Assembly: GCA_013041945.1 (NCBI GenBank)
Contig: JABDRC010000065.1
Coordinates: 1-21,548 of the forward strand
Direction: 5' to 3'
DNA length: 21,548 nucleotides
Source: Halobacteria archaeon
GTDB taxonomy: Bacteria; Pseudomonadota; Gammaproteobacteria; UBA9214
Shown here: piece by piece, positions 13,903-21,548 of the stretch
How the letters are laid out: every line of letters starts with the position of its first letter
How positions within the stretch are numbered: the first letter of the stretch is position 1
Notes under the pieces: generated by a model
Database searches by the model: none
Seen by the model: only the letters and a program-made list of their open reading frames with translations
What the model was told of the DNA's origin: nothing
Program-made: the position numbers and the translations under genes

Positions 13903-14910
13903 TCAGCGGGTGCTGTTCAGGCCGACGAAACTGCCGCCGTTGGTTTCCGCCAGCTTGCGCATCAGCGCCGCGTAGCGCATGGCGTTTACCGGGATGCCGC
14001 TGCTCGTGCCAAACAGTACCGGGAAGCCCACGGTGTGGATACGCACGCGCCGCCGGCCGGACTTGTCGGCACGATTGAGCCGTGCCACGGTGTTGACCAC
14101 GGTCTCGATCGAGCCGCGCGCAAAGTCATCACCGAACACGTACAGGCTGATCCGCTTGTCCTGCGCATGGAAGCGCCGGATGGCCGCCTCGATGCCTTCC
14201 ACCGGACTTGAATTGGAAAACGGCTGCCAGCCGGACAGCCGCTTGATGATGGCCTTGCGGCGTGCCGGCGTGTCGGGTATCCACTTGCCCTTGTACTGCG
14301 AGAACATGTAGTCCCCCATGTCATTCATCACCTGGATGCCCTTGACCCGTGGATAGATGTCCAGCACCTCGGTGACCTTTTTTTGCACCAGCGACCAGGC
14401 GTTCTGTTGCATGGAGCCGGAGGTGTCGATGATGAAGATAATGTACTCGCTGTCCACGGGCACACCGCCGATGGTCGCCGCCAGCTTTTTGCGCTGGTAG
14501 CCACTGCCCAGCAGGCGCCGCATCTCCTCCGTCAGGTCCTGTTTCGCCGAGGCCAGCTGGCCCTTGATAATGGTCTGCGTGTCGTGCTCGTTGCGGGTTG
14601 CGGCGTACTGACCGCGAATGGACGATATGTCGCCCTGCAGGCGCGCCAGTTTCTCGCGCTGCACAGAGAGCTGCTCCTGCCGGGAGGTCAGATCGCGATT
14701 CAGCACCGTGGTTTCGCCCCTGATCTCGTGCAGCTCGGCCTCCAGTTGTGCCACCAGTCCGCTGAGGTCCACCGCCAGCTGTTCGATGACATGCGGCTCG
14801 GAGATCTTGACGATGACCAGCAGCAGGATGATGGCGCCGAAACCGCAGGAGACCACGTCCAGGAATGACAGGTTGAAGATGTCGACACTGCGTCGGGTTC
14901 GCCGTCTCAT
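13903..14910 (-). CDS. ExbD-like TM helix + coiled coil + VWA domain protein (second of pair)
   Basis: This 335-residue inner-membrane protein projects into the periplasm. ATG 14910 overlaps the TGA of the preceding VWA gene (ATGA), so translation is coupled. After a basic cytoplasmic start comes FNLSFLDVVSCGFGAIILLL, a TM helix with D18 near its cytoplasmic end; position and context recall the essential Asp of ExbD/TolR/MotB. Residues ~40-135 are a heptad-like coiled coil. The VWA domain (about 154-335) has a MIDAS with DTSGSM (D162, S164, S166), a Ser-rich loop FSNSSP where Thr is common, and VFGDDF (D261). Metal-dependent ligand binding in the periplasm is expected. It differs from its partner by a longer VWA insert (MNDMGDYMFSQYKGKW). 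Last gene of the operon. Confidence 0.85.
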   Translation of the reverse strand: MRRRTRRSVDIFNLSFLDVVSCGFGAIILLLVIVKISEPHVIEQLAVDLSGLVAQLEAELHEIRGETTVLNRDLTSRQEQLSVQREKLARLQGDISSIRGQYAATRNEHDTQTIIKGQLASAKQDLTEEMRRLLGSGYQRKKLAATIGGVPVDSEYIIFIIDTSGSMQQNAWSLVQKKVTEVLDIYPRVKGIQVMNDMGDYMFSQYKGKWIPDTPARRKAIIKRLSGWQPFSNSSPVEGIEAAIRRFHAQDKRISLYVFGDDFARGSIETVVNTVARLNRADKSGRRRVRIHTVGFPVLFGTSSGIPVNAMRYAALMRKLAETNGGSFVGLNSTR

Positions 14911-15998
14911 GGCCAGTCCCGTGCCGGTGTCAGAAAGGAGCCGCGCGTATCCAGCGCGAGTTTCCAGTAGGCCGCCGCGGCATAGGCATCGCCTTCCATC
15001 GGCAGCAGCACCGTATTCACCGGTATACCCGAGGGCAGGGTGCGGACGGCCCCCTGAAAATGCTTCAGCCGCTCGTCGGCGGACACCGTGGTCCCGCGGG
15101 GCTTGCCGCGGCCCTGTGTCGGCAGACCATCCGTGACCAGCAGGATGTTGTCCGGCCGCGGCGACAGCTTGCCGGCAACCGCCAGCGCGTGATGCAGGCT
15201 GGTGCCGCCGCCCGGCACGGTCTGGCGCAGGCCACTGATGGCGCTGTCCACCTGCTTGCGGCTGGCGGCCTGCAACCAGGTGCCCTCGGTACCGGCGACG
15301 GCGGCGCTGGCCCGGGTATTGAAGGCATACAGCTGAAAGCGCGCCGCAGACGGCAGGTTGCTGACGAGCCAGTCCGCGGTTTTCAGCGCGCGGCGCCACT
15401 TCGGTGCGCTGCGCTTGCTGGCGGTATCCATGTTGCGCCGCCGCACCACGTTGATGATGGTCTCATCCAGCATGCTGGCCGAGACGTCCACCAGGATCAG
15501 CACCCGCTTGCCGCCCATTTTCAATCCCGTCAGGTACTGGCGATCACCTTCTCCCCTGACCTTGCGCACCCGGGTGCCGCTGTCCCGGTCGGCCGGCTGT
15601 GGCGCTCCCAGCCGCTGCCGTTCTTCATCCAGACTCTTCAGGTCAGTCGCCAGTTCATTCACATGCTGCTGACTGGCCAGCGTTTCGTTTTCCATGCGCG
15701 CGACTTCGATCTCGAGTTTCCTGATGGTCTCGATGATGCGCTCGGCCTCGCCGCGGGTCGTGACCAGTTCGCTGTCGGTCGACTCCAGGCTGTTGCGCGC
15801 CGTGACCATTTGCTCCCGGCCAACGATCACTTCCTGCTCCAGGCGCACCACCTCGGAGCGCAGGTCGGCAAACACGGCGTTGCGGGCGCGCACGGTGTCG
15901 GTATTGAGGATCAGCACCAGCAGCACCACGGCGCCGAAGCCGCAGAACATGACGTCCAGGAACGACATTGAAAAGGGTGAGACAGAACGGCGCTTCAT
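14907..15998 (-). CDS. ExbD-like TM helix + coiled coil + VWA domain protein (first of pair)
   Basis: The 363-residue protein shares its architecture with the next gene but is clearly not a recent duplicate. The N-terminus FSMSFLDVMFCGFGAVVLLV places D15 in the first turns of a TM helix and repeats the SFLDV..CGFGA pattern. A long coiled coil spans ~40-130. The VWA domain (about 160-363) has a full MIDAS: DVSASM (D171, S173, S175), T266 in PGGGTSLHH and D290 in LLVTDGLP. Paired with the ExbB-like protein 25 bases upstream, it looks like a stator or rotor arm whose periplasmic end is a metal-dependent adhesion-type domain. The ribosome site (GGATCCGG) is modest; close spacing suggests translational coupling. 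Confidence 0.86.
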   Translation of the reverse strand: MKRRSVSPFSMSFLDVMFCGFGAVVLLVLILNTDTVRARNAVFADLRSEVVRLEQEVIVGREQMVTARNSLESTDSELVTTRGEAERIIETIRKLEIEVARMENETLASQQHVNELATDLKSLDEERQRLGAPQPADRDSGTRVRKVRGEGDRQYLTGLKMGGKRVLILVDVSASMLDETIINVVRRRNMDTASKRSAPKWRRALKTADWLVSNLPSAARFQLYAFNTRASAAVAGTEGTWLQAASRKQVDSAISGLRQTVPGGGTSLHHALAVAGKLSPRPDNILLVTDGLPTQGRGKPRGTTVSADERLKHFQGAVRTLPSGIPVNTVLLPMEGDAYAAAAYWKLALDTRGSFLTPARDWP

Positions 15999-16023
15999 GT
16001 TGCCGGATCCGGGGACGCGCGAG

Positions 16024-16818
16024 TCAGGCCTGCAGGCGCCGAATCAGCCAGTGGTCGATATAGCGTTCGCTGTCGAGCACCAGGCGCTCCTGCATCAGCT
16101 GTAGCTGGTGGATGAAGAACATCAGGATGATGCTGATGACCAGTGCGATAAAGGTCGAGTTGAAGGCCACGCCCAGGCTGGAGGTGACGCCGGTGATGTC
16201 ACCCTCGACGGCGCGGTGTGCCTGTCCCAGCGCATCGCCGATACCACGCACCGTGCCGATAAAGCCCACCGAGGGAATGGCCCAGGCGATGTAGCGGATG
16301 ATGGACAGTTCGGATTCCAGGCGATCGCCTTCCGAGTCGCAGATATCGCGCGCCGCCGTGGACACGTTCTGGACATTGCGGGTGGCGGCAAAGCGCTCGA
16401 TGGCGGTCAGCAGTGCGCGCGGCAGCAGGTAGTGCTGCATGGATGCCGGCAGCGACTGGACGCGCCCGGCAAGATCGCGTGTATCTTCCGGACCGATCGG
16501 CAGTTCCGCCGGCAGCCGCAGCAGGTCCTGGTCAAGCAGGCCCTGCTGGCGAAAGGTCATCCGGCCCTTGAAACCGAGAATCGCAAAGGCCCATAGCATG
16601 AGGACAAAACAGGTTTCCTGTTCGTAATCCTTGATCACCACGAAGAACGAGCGCTGCTGTACGTACTCGGGATCAGACTGCATCTGCAGCATCTCCTGTT
16701 CGATGAAGGCAGCGGCCTGCGGCCTGATGAAGCTGACGTACAGTGCATGCACCAGGATAAAGGCAATCAGCAGTGAAAATACCTGGTAGACGAGTTCAAC
16801 GGGGAAGCCTCTCTTCAT
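16024..16818 (-). CDS. MotA/TolQ/ExbB-family proton-channel protein
   Basis: The 264-residue inner-membrane protein has TM helices at about 10-32, 68-84, 173-195 and 210-237. The last two with their loop contain the family core: IPSVGFIGTVRGIGDALGQA, then ITGVTSSLGVAFNSTFIALV. In ExbB/TolQ/MotA these helices form a pentameric pore around two ExbD/TolR/MotB helices and couple ion flow to movement. The cytoplasmic stretch between TM2 and TM3 (about 85-170) has helices typical of the family. AGGA lies upstream with a longish spacing. Instead of an ExbD gene, two TM-VWA genes follow immediately, so they are the likely partners. Proton or sodium specificity cannot be decided. Confidence 0.9.
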   Translation of the reverse strand: MKRGFPVELVYQVFSLLIAFILVHALYVSFIRPQAAAFIEQEMLQMQSDPEYVQQRSFFVVIKDYEQETCFVLMLWAFAILGFKGRMTFRQQGLLDQDLLRLPAELPIGPEDTRDLAGRVQSLPASMQHYLLPRALLTAIERFAATRNVQNVSTAARDICDSEGDRLESELSIIRYIAWAIPSVGFIGTVRGIGDALGQAHRAVEGDITGVTSSLGVAFNSTFIALVISIILMFFIHQLQLMQERLVLDSERYIDHWLIRRLQA

Positions 16819-16853
16819 GGTGTCTCTTTTCCTGTGTTTGTCCCGGCGTGCGG

Positions 16854-17090
16854 TCAGATATCCACGGGAAAAGACACCGCGCTGTCGGCGCCGATCTTTT
16901 CCGAGGGTTTGAACGTGGCTGCAGGCTTTGCCGGTTGCTGCGCGCGTTGTTTGACCGGCGGTCTGTGTTTCTCCTCAGCAGTATCCCGGGAGCTTGCCGC
17001 TTTCTTTTCGTCCTGTGCTGTCAGTGCGCACAGGTTCCCGCTTGCAAGCATGCAGCCGAGTATCAAGAGCAGTTCTGCAAAGCGTCTCAT
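16854..17090 (-). CDS. small exported protein, unknown
   Basis: This 78-residue protein starts at ATG 17090 (GGGAAA upstream). Its signal-like N-terminus is MRRFAELLLILGCMLASGNL, followed by CALTAQ. It could be cleaved after CALTA or be a lipoprotein at LILGC or NLC; neither lipobox is convincing. The mature part is Lys/Ala/Pro-rich and probably disordered up to ~60, then ends TFKPSEKIGADSAVSFPVDI. The short hydrophobic-acidic end looks like a binding tail. It lies 36 bases before the ExbB-like gene and 49 bases after the SUMF1 gene, so it belongs to the operon; I infer an accessory or linker role. No family recognised. Confidence 0.72.
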   Translation of the reverse strand: MRRFAELLLILGCMLASGNLCALTAQDEKKAASSRDTAEEKHRPPVKQRAQQPAKPAATFKPSEKIGADSAVSFPVDI

Positions 17091-17139
17091 TCTGTATTTC
17101 CCGTAAAATACCTGTGACTACCATACCAGCAAAACGTTT

Positions 17140-19548
17140 CTACTCCGCATAACGCGCGATGCGGAAACCGAGATCGGGGCGTGCGGCGCGGCTGTAGTCC
17201 CGGTAACTCAGGCGCAGTTCGGTAATCGTCCCCTGGCGCCAGCTCGAATCACGCACCACGTGGTGCTCACCGGACGCCGGGCCCAGCGGGTCCGTGACCT
17301 GCCTGTCGGCCTCGCCCGGATACACGGCATAGTAATCGTGCATCCACTCGGCGACGTTGCCGCCGAGGTCATAAAAGCCGGCCGGTCGTGCCGCAAAACT
17401 GCCCACCGGTGCGCTGACCCGGTGGCCGTCATTGTAGTCCGGAACGGTGTTGGCCAGGGTATCGGCAATGCTCGCATCGGCAAAATTGCCGACCAGGGCT
17501 GCAGGCGGGAAACCACCGCTCCACGGGTAACGCTGTGCTGTCTGTCGGGTATGCTTGCGCGCAACAAAGGCCCACTCCGCCTCGCTTGGCAGGCGATAGC
17601 CGGTCGACAGTGGCTGCGCCGCCTGCAGCCGGCCGTTAATCTCAGTATAGGCCGGCGGTAGTCCCGCGCGACTGCTCAGCCAGTTGCAATAGCGCGCGGC
17701 ATCGTCCCAGCTGACATTCACCACCGGCTGGCTGTCGGTGTTCAGACTCACGCCCTCGGCCGAGCCCGAGCTGTGTTGCGCGCTGAATTGCCGGTACCCG
17801 GCATTGCTCACCTCCCGGCTGGCCAGGTAGAAGGGGCGTGACAGCGCTACCAGCCGCGCACTCTCGTTGGCGCGACGCCCGGCCTCGCGGCGCGATGCCC
17901 CCATGCGGAAACTGCCCTGCGCACGCACCAGTCGCAACTGCTGCCCGGCGGGACTGGTAATGACCGCAGGCGTAACAGCTGCCTGCTTCTTGCGCCGTGC
18001 CTGTTCCGCAGTGGCCAGGGTGATATCCACATTCTGACTGGTGCCGGTGCGCGGCGTAACCGTGACGGTCTCGGTTGCATAGCCGGGCTTGCTGAATTCC
18101 AGGGTATGACTGCGTGTCGTCAGCTGCAGGCGCTGCGTCGCCTTGCCGGCATCCCTGCCGTCTACCCGCAGGGCTGCGTCCGCCGGCCGGGCGGTCACGA
18201 ACACGATGCCATACTGCGGCCGCAGCTGCACATCGAGCGACTGCTCCTCCTCCGCTGCCAGTTGCAGTTGTCGGTCATGGCGCTGATAGCCCGGCTTGGT
18301 CAGACGCAGGGTATGCTCGACACCGGCGGTCAGCGCGAGGGTAACCGGTGTGGTGCCCTGGAATATGCCGTCCACACTCACACTTGCAGCGGTCGGCTCA
18401 CTGCTGAGCGTCAGCCGCCCATCGGCCGGTTGCAACTGGTACGTATCGGGTGCCAGATCCACGCCGGCAAGGACCTGCAGCGGGACCGGCAGGTCCTGGT
18501 GTTTTTCAAGCTTCAATACCAGTTGACGCTCGCCCTGCAGGAGTTCGGTCTCCAGCGGTGTCACGCCGAGCGCAGTGCCGTCTATTTCCACCGTTGCACC
18601 TGGCGGCTGGCTGTCGATACGGGCCCTGGCCCAGGCCGGCTGCAGCACATGTGTTACCCGCTGCGCCTGGCCCTTGCCGGCCACGGCAAGCATCTCCTCG
18701 ACCGGCAGGTAGCGCGCGGTCTCAATCCGCAGGCGGTGATCACCGCCGGGAATCTCGGCCAGCCTGTTGGCATCGGTTGCCACTTCCGCATCATCGATGA
18801 ACAACCTGAACGGAACATCCGGCTGCAGCTCGATGCTGACCCGCCCGGGTAATTCCTCGAGCTGCAATTCGAACAGCTGGAATCCTCCCGCCGGTACCAC
18901 GATGGTCGCCTGCAGCGGATGGTAACCCGCGCGTTGTGCCGTAACCGTGTACCGGCCGGGCAGGGCCAGTCGCCGCCCGCCGATGGAGACGGCCGGGGGG
19001 AAGCCTTCGAGTGAGAGGCGTTCCGGCTCCGGTGTGATGTGGACGGCGACGGGGGTGGCCAGCAGCACGAATACGACGGCCAGCAGCAACAGCACGAACA
19101 CACCGAGGACCACGCGCCGCAAGGTGCGGTGGCCGGACGCCGGTGCGCGTGCCGGTGCGACATCGGGCAGTGTCCGCATGTTCGGCGGCGGTGGTGTGAC
19201 CGGCGGAACCAGCGCCGGTTCGGACGCACGCTCATGCACGCTGATGTTGACCTGGTCACCCTGCACGTTCCAGTGAATGACCGATTCGCCGACCTCCACT
19301 GTGTCACCCGACTTCAGCCACTTCGAGACCGCCAGGTGCTCGTGATTGTGAAACAACGGGGTGTCCGTCTGTGCCGGCTGGATGAAGGCATGGCCCTCGG
19401 TCAGGCCAATGTGTGCAACGACCGCATTGTCCGGCAGCCCGGGCAGCACGATACCGTCCTGCTCCGCACCGCCGACAGACACTGGCATGTCCCGCTCACC
19501 GAGCCGGCGCTCGCCGTTCGCATCATGGATATAGTAGACGCGGCTCAA
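17140..19548 (-). CDS. FHA-like / TM / PEGA repeats / SUMF1 chimera
   Basis: The 802-residue protein is chosen to start at TTG 19548: GAGGAAAA lies about 6 bases upstream and TTGA overlaps the TGA of the TPR gene. A further in-frame TTG at 19563 is possible. Residues ~1-108 look FHA-like (SVGGAEQDGIVLPGL, HAFIQP, LKSGDTVEVGESVIHW), cytoplasmic. One TM helix at ~144-165 (VVLGVFVLLLLAVVFVLLAT) follows a Pro-rich linker. Residues ~168-510 contain about five PEGA-like units (for example DSQPPGATVEIDGTALGVTP). Residues ~535-800 are a SUMF1/FGE-type domain: NVSWDDAARYCNWL, YRLPSEAEWAF, GFYDLGGNVAEWM, PDLGFRIAR. The C-terminal Cys pair of true formylglycine-generating enzymes is absent (SSWRQGTITELRLSYRDYSR), so it is probably a binding domain. 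Confidence 0.85.
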   Translation of the reverse strand: MSRVYYIHDANGERRLGERDMPVSVGGAEQDGIVLPGLPDNAVVAHIGLTEGHAFIQPAQTDTPLFHNHEHLAVSKWLKSGDTVEVGESVIHWNVQGDQVNISVHERASEPALVPPVTPPPPNMRTLPDVAPARAPASGHRTLRRVVLGVFVLLLLAVVFVLLATPVAVHITPEPERLSLEGFPPAVSIGGRRLALPGRYTVTAQRAGYHPLQATIVVPAGGFQLFELQLEELPGRVSIELQPDVPFRLFIDDAEVATDANRLAEIPGGDHRLRIETARYLPVEEMLAVAGKGQAQRVTHVLQPAWARARIDSQPPGATVEIDGTALGVTPLETELLQGERQLVLKLEKHQDLPVPLQVLAGVDLAPDTYQLQPADGRLTLSSEPTAASVSVDGIFQGTTPVTLALTAGVEHTLRLTKPGYQRHDRQLQLAAEEEQSLDVQLRPQYGIVFVTARPADAALRVDGRDAGKATQRLQLTTRSHTLEFSKPGYATETVTVTPRTGTSQNVDITLATAEQARRKKQAAVTPAVITSPAGQQLRLVRAQGSFRMGASRREAGRRANESARLVALSRPFYLASREVSNAGYRQFSAQHSSGSAEGVSLNTDSQPVVNVSWDDAARYCNWLSSRAGLPPAYTEINGRLQAAQPLSTGYRLPSEAEWAFVARKHTRQTAQRYPWSGGFPPAALVGNFADASIADTLANTVPDYNDGHRVSAPVGSFAARPAGFYDLGGNVAEWMHDYYAVYPGEADRQVTDPLGPASGEHHVVRDSSWRQGTITELRLSYRDYSRAARPDLGFRIARYAE

Positions 19549-20999
19549 ATCTTTTCCTCGCAACGCACCACCAGCGGCGGCGGCGACATGCCGGGCCGGA
19601 GCGTGATCACCTTGCGGACATCGCGGTGGCCCGGTCGCTTGCCCACGATAGTGTAGTCGCCCGGCAGCAATTCCAGCTGGCGGCTGTTGAACTGGCCGAG
19701 GCGGCCGACGCGGTGGATCACCACGCTGGTGACACCGTCCGAGTTCAGGGTCACCGTCATCGGTACACTGGCGCCGGTGACCAGTTCGCGCAGTGCGGAT
19801 ATTTTCCCTGCCAGGCGCGGCTCATCCGGTGGCGCCTCGCTGGCGGCGGCAAGCAGCTGTTCGGCGTTGGCCAGCGGTGCGGGGGAGTAGATCCGCGCCG
19901 GCGTGTCGAGATAGTGATCGAACTGTGCATGCAATGTGCTGCGCTCCCCGGCACGGCGCTGACCCTCGCTGGCAAAGCCGGCCGACGGATCGATGGCCAG
20001 GGCCTTGCGATACAGCTCGATGGCGGCCTGCCAGTCTTCAGCGGCGACCTTGCCGGACGCCTGCCTGCGCAGGCGGTTGAGGCCGGCCTGCGCGCGCATC
20101 TCCCGCAAACGCGTCCGTGCATCACGCACCGCGGTGTTGCCGGGCTGCAGACGCTCGGCCTCGGCCAGCGCCTTGCCGGCCGCACCCGTCTGTCCGCTAT
20201 CCAGCGCGGCCAGTGCCCGGGTCATGGCCGCGGTGAAGTCGCGGGCGTTGATCTGTCCCGTGACACGTTGCAGGGCTTCACGTGCCGGTTCAAAGGCCGC
20301 ATCCAGTTGTACAGCCTGCTGATAGGCTGACACGGCCGCCTCCAGATCGCTGTTGGTTTCCGCCGCCTGCGCACGGTTCATCTGCTCGAGCACAGCCCGG
20401 CGACTACTCGCCTGCGTGAGTCCGCGCGTCGCATCCGGGTGTTCCGCTTCTATCGCCAGTGCGGCCTCGAATTGCGCGATGGCCGTGTCCACGTCATTCG
20501 CCGTCAGTGCGCGCGCCGCCGCCTCGAGGGCGGTCGCCAGTATGACCTCGCGGTTGGCCTCGAGCTGCTGCAGGTGATCGAGCGCCGCCTGGTAGTCACG
20601 GGCGGCCGCGGCGAACTGCCGCTGGGCAAAATAACGGTCAGCGGCGGATGTCCGGGCCGCCGCCTCGCTCCAGTCCGGTTCGCCCCAGGCGCCGGCATTG
20701 TCCAGCTCGAGCCTGGCACGCAATTGCAGGTAAGTCTGTAATGTCTGCTGCGCGGTATCGCGCATATCACCGGCATCGCCGGCCGGTGGTAGTGGTTGCG
20801 CCGGGACGGTCGCTTCATGAACCGGAACCATCAGACGCGGCAGCGCAAAGATCACGGCCAGTCCCAGTAACAGCAAGGCGGCCAGTGCAATCCACCACCA
20901 GCGATTGCTTTCGGGTGCACCCGCTGTCGCAGTGTGTGTCCGCCCCGGCGGTTGCAGGGCAGTCGTGTCCGTCACCCGTGACTGCCGGCGGGCATCCAT
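19545..20999 (-). CDS. single-pass membrane TPR protein with PEGA-like C-terminus
   Basis: The 484-residue protein has ~32 cytoplasmic residues, one TM helix (33-53, WWWIALAALLLLGLAVIFAL) and a large periplasmic part. From ~115 to 345 there are TPR-type repeats (AADRYFAQRQFAAAARDYQA, DVDTAIAQFEAALAIEAEHP, AAVSAYQQAVQLDAAFEPAR, DWQAAIELYRKALAIDPSAG). The last ~75 residues form a beta-rich PEGA-like unit ending ELLPGDYTIVGKRPGHRDVR. This end resembles the PEGA units of the next protein, with which the gene overlaps by four bases, so a direct complex is likely. AAGG precedes ATG 20999. It would act as a periplasmic scaffold; no enzyme motif is present. Confidence 0.85.
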   Translation of the reverse strand: MDARRQSRVTDTTALQPPGRTHTATAGAPESNRWWWIALAALLLLGLAVIFALPRLMVPVHEATVPAQPLPPAGDAGDMRDTAQQTLQTYLQLRARLELDNAGAWGEPDWSEAAARTSAADRYFAQRQFAAAARDYQAALDHLQQLEANREVILATALEAAARALTANDVDTAIAQFEAALAIEAEHPDATRGLTQASSRRAVLEQMNRAQAAETNSDLEAAVSAYQQAVQLDAAFEPAREALQRVTGQINARDFTAAMTRALAALDSGQTGAAGKALAEAERLQPGNTAVRDARTRLREMRAQAGLNRLRRQASGKVAAEDWQAAIELYRKALAIDPSAGFASEGQRRAGERSTLHAQFDHYLDTPARIYSPAPLANAEQLLAAASEAPPDEPRLAGKISALRELVTGASVPMTVTLNSDGVTSVVIHRVGRLGQFNSRQLELLPGDYTIVGKRPGHRDVRKVITLRPGMSPPPLVVRCEEKI

Positions 21000-21014
21000 G
21001 TTGCCTTGCCCTGC

Positions 21015-21548
21015 TCAGGAACCGGCCAGGCCGGTCTCGGAGGCATAGATGCGTTTCAGCAATGCGCGCCACTTGGTGTATTGCGCTTCGGCAGAACCGG
21101 TGAGTTCGTGGGTCTCGCCCTCTACCTCGACCACCATCGGGCGGGCCTCGGAGGAGAAGGATTCGTCCAGTTCGGTAATGGCATCGCGGTGGATACCGGT
21201 TTCCGACGACTTGTCGAAACCGGTCTTGATGGCATACACGCCGCCCACCACCATGACATCACGCAGCACGCTGGAACCGGCATTGTTGCCGTTGTTCGAT
21301 GACTCGACGGCGATGGCGCCGAGTATGGCTGCTGCGCCCAGCAGCTTGCGCTGCCATGCCTCGCGCTCCAGTTTGCGCAGGGCGGCCGCTTCTTCGCTGC
21401 GTGCCTTGCGCCACTCCGTGTAGGGCGACTCCATTTGCCGGGTGAAATTGTCGAAATGACCGTTCAGGGTATCGATCAGCAGAAAGTCCCGGTCGCGTAT
21501 CGCCTGCACCCGCCGGTACATGGGATCTTCAGCAGCCGGCAGGTGTAC
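21015..21548 (-). CDS. unrecognised operon protein, 5' part beyond window edge
   Basis: The frame is open to the right edge; the ATG at 21521 is internal or a possible start, and 9 more codons (ending AAEDP) read through to the edge. The visible 177 residues start with a helical, charged stretch (YRRVQAIRDRDFLLIDTLNG, EWRKARSEEAAALRKLEREA). Two moderately hydrophobic helices follow (RKLLGAAAILGAIAVESS and SVLRDVMVVGGVYAIKTGF) separated by an Asn/Gly/Ser loop, then a polar domain with ELTGSAEAQYTKWRALLKRIY. The two weakly hydrophobic helices look like an amphipathic hairpin, not classic TM segments. It is 15 bases upstream of the TPR gene on the same strand, so it belongs to the operon. Function unknown. 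Confidence 0.75.
   Translation of the reverse strand, partial: VHLPAAEDPMYRRVQAIRDRDFLLIDTLNGHFDNFTRQMESPYTEWRKARSEEAAALRKLEREAWQRKLLGAAAILGAIAVESSNNGNNAGSSVLRDVMVVGGVYAIKTGFDKSSETGIHRDAITELDESFSSEARPMVVEVEGETHELTGSAEAQYTKWRALLKRIYASETGLAGS

Noticed and set aside
13654..14211. Plus-strand open frame reading into the second VWA gene
   Set aside because: Over half of it is antisense to a well-supported VWA gene, and the unique part shows no ribosome site, domain or signal.
15060..15971. Plus-strand open frame antisense to the first VWA gene
   Set aside because: Shadow frame with His/Gln/Arg-rich composition; the opposite strand encodes an intact MIDAS.
19413..20330. Plus-strand open frame antisense to the TPR and SUMF1 genes
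   Set aside because: It spans two overlapping, well-supported minus-strand genes and has shadow-type composition.

Overview
The window is GC-rich, densely coded bacterial chromosome. The gene families suggest a gammaproteobacterium, possibly of the sulfur-oxidising or Chromatiales type. They include a cytochrome c5-type lipoprotein, a GGDEF protein, an orphan TAXI receptor, a PEP/VPLPA-CTERM protein with an XrtA-type tyrosine-kinase homologue, and ExbB/VWA machinery. That placement is inference. No phage, transposon, tRNA, rRNA or CRISPR was seen.

Region 1 (1-3439, plus strand) is the end of a surface-glycan or lipid operon. It holds a 5'-truncated GT2 glycosyltransferase, a radical SAM/SPASM protein starting on a GTGA overlap, an HMA (CxxC) metal-binding protein, a 59-codon small ORF with GTGA overlaps at both ends, and an LPG-synthase-TM/AglD-like membrane protein.

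Region 2 (3490-8412, all minus strand) contains a soluble GGDEF diguanylate cyclase with an intact I-site, a Met-rich periplasmic protein, a cytochrome c5-type lipoprotein, a 48-residue membrane protein, a TAXI receptor anchored at both ends, and a membrane-anchored protein whose soluble part resembles phage XkdW/tail-chaperone proteins.

Region 3 (8533-13373) has a 1111-residue lipoprotein (TPR, FG-GAP/VCBS, UnbV-like, and an uncharacterised C-terminal module) on the plus strand. Facing it on the minus strand are a BY-kinase homologue whose P-loop lysine is a threonine, and a CTERM-anchored secreted protein with an unusually structured upstream region.

Region 4 (13903-21548, minus strand) is the most interesting part. 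It is a compact operon running from the right window edge: an unrecognised protein (cut by the edge), a membrane TPR/PEGA-like protein, an FHA-like/TM/PEGA/SUMF1 chimera, a small exported protein, an ExbB/TolQ/MotA-like channel protein, and two consecutive proteins that fuse an ExbD/TolR-like TM helix (with an Asp) to a coiled coil and a VWA domain. I infer an envelope-spanning, ion-motive-force-driven machine. Its two non-identical stator subunits would carry VWA domains instead of the usual peptidoglycan- or TonB-related domain. Its function cannot be read from the sequence.
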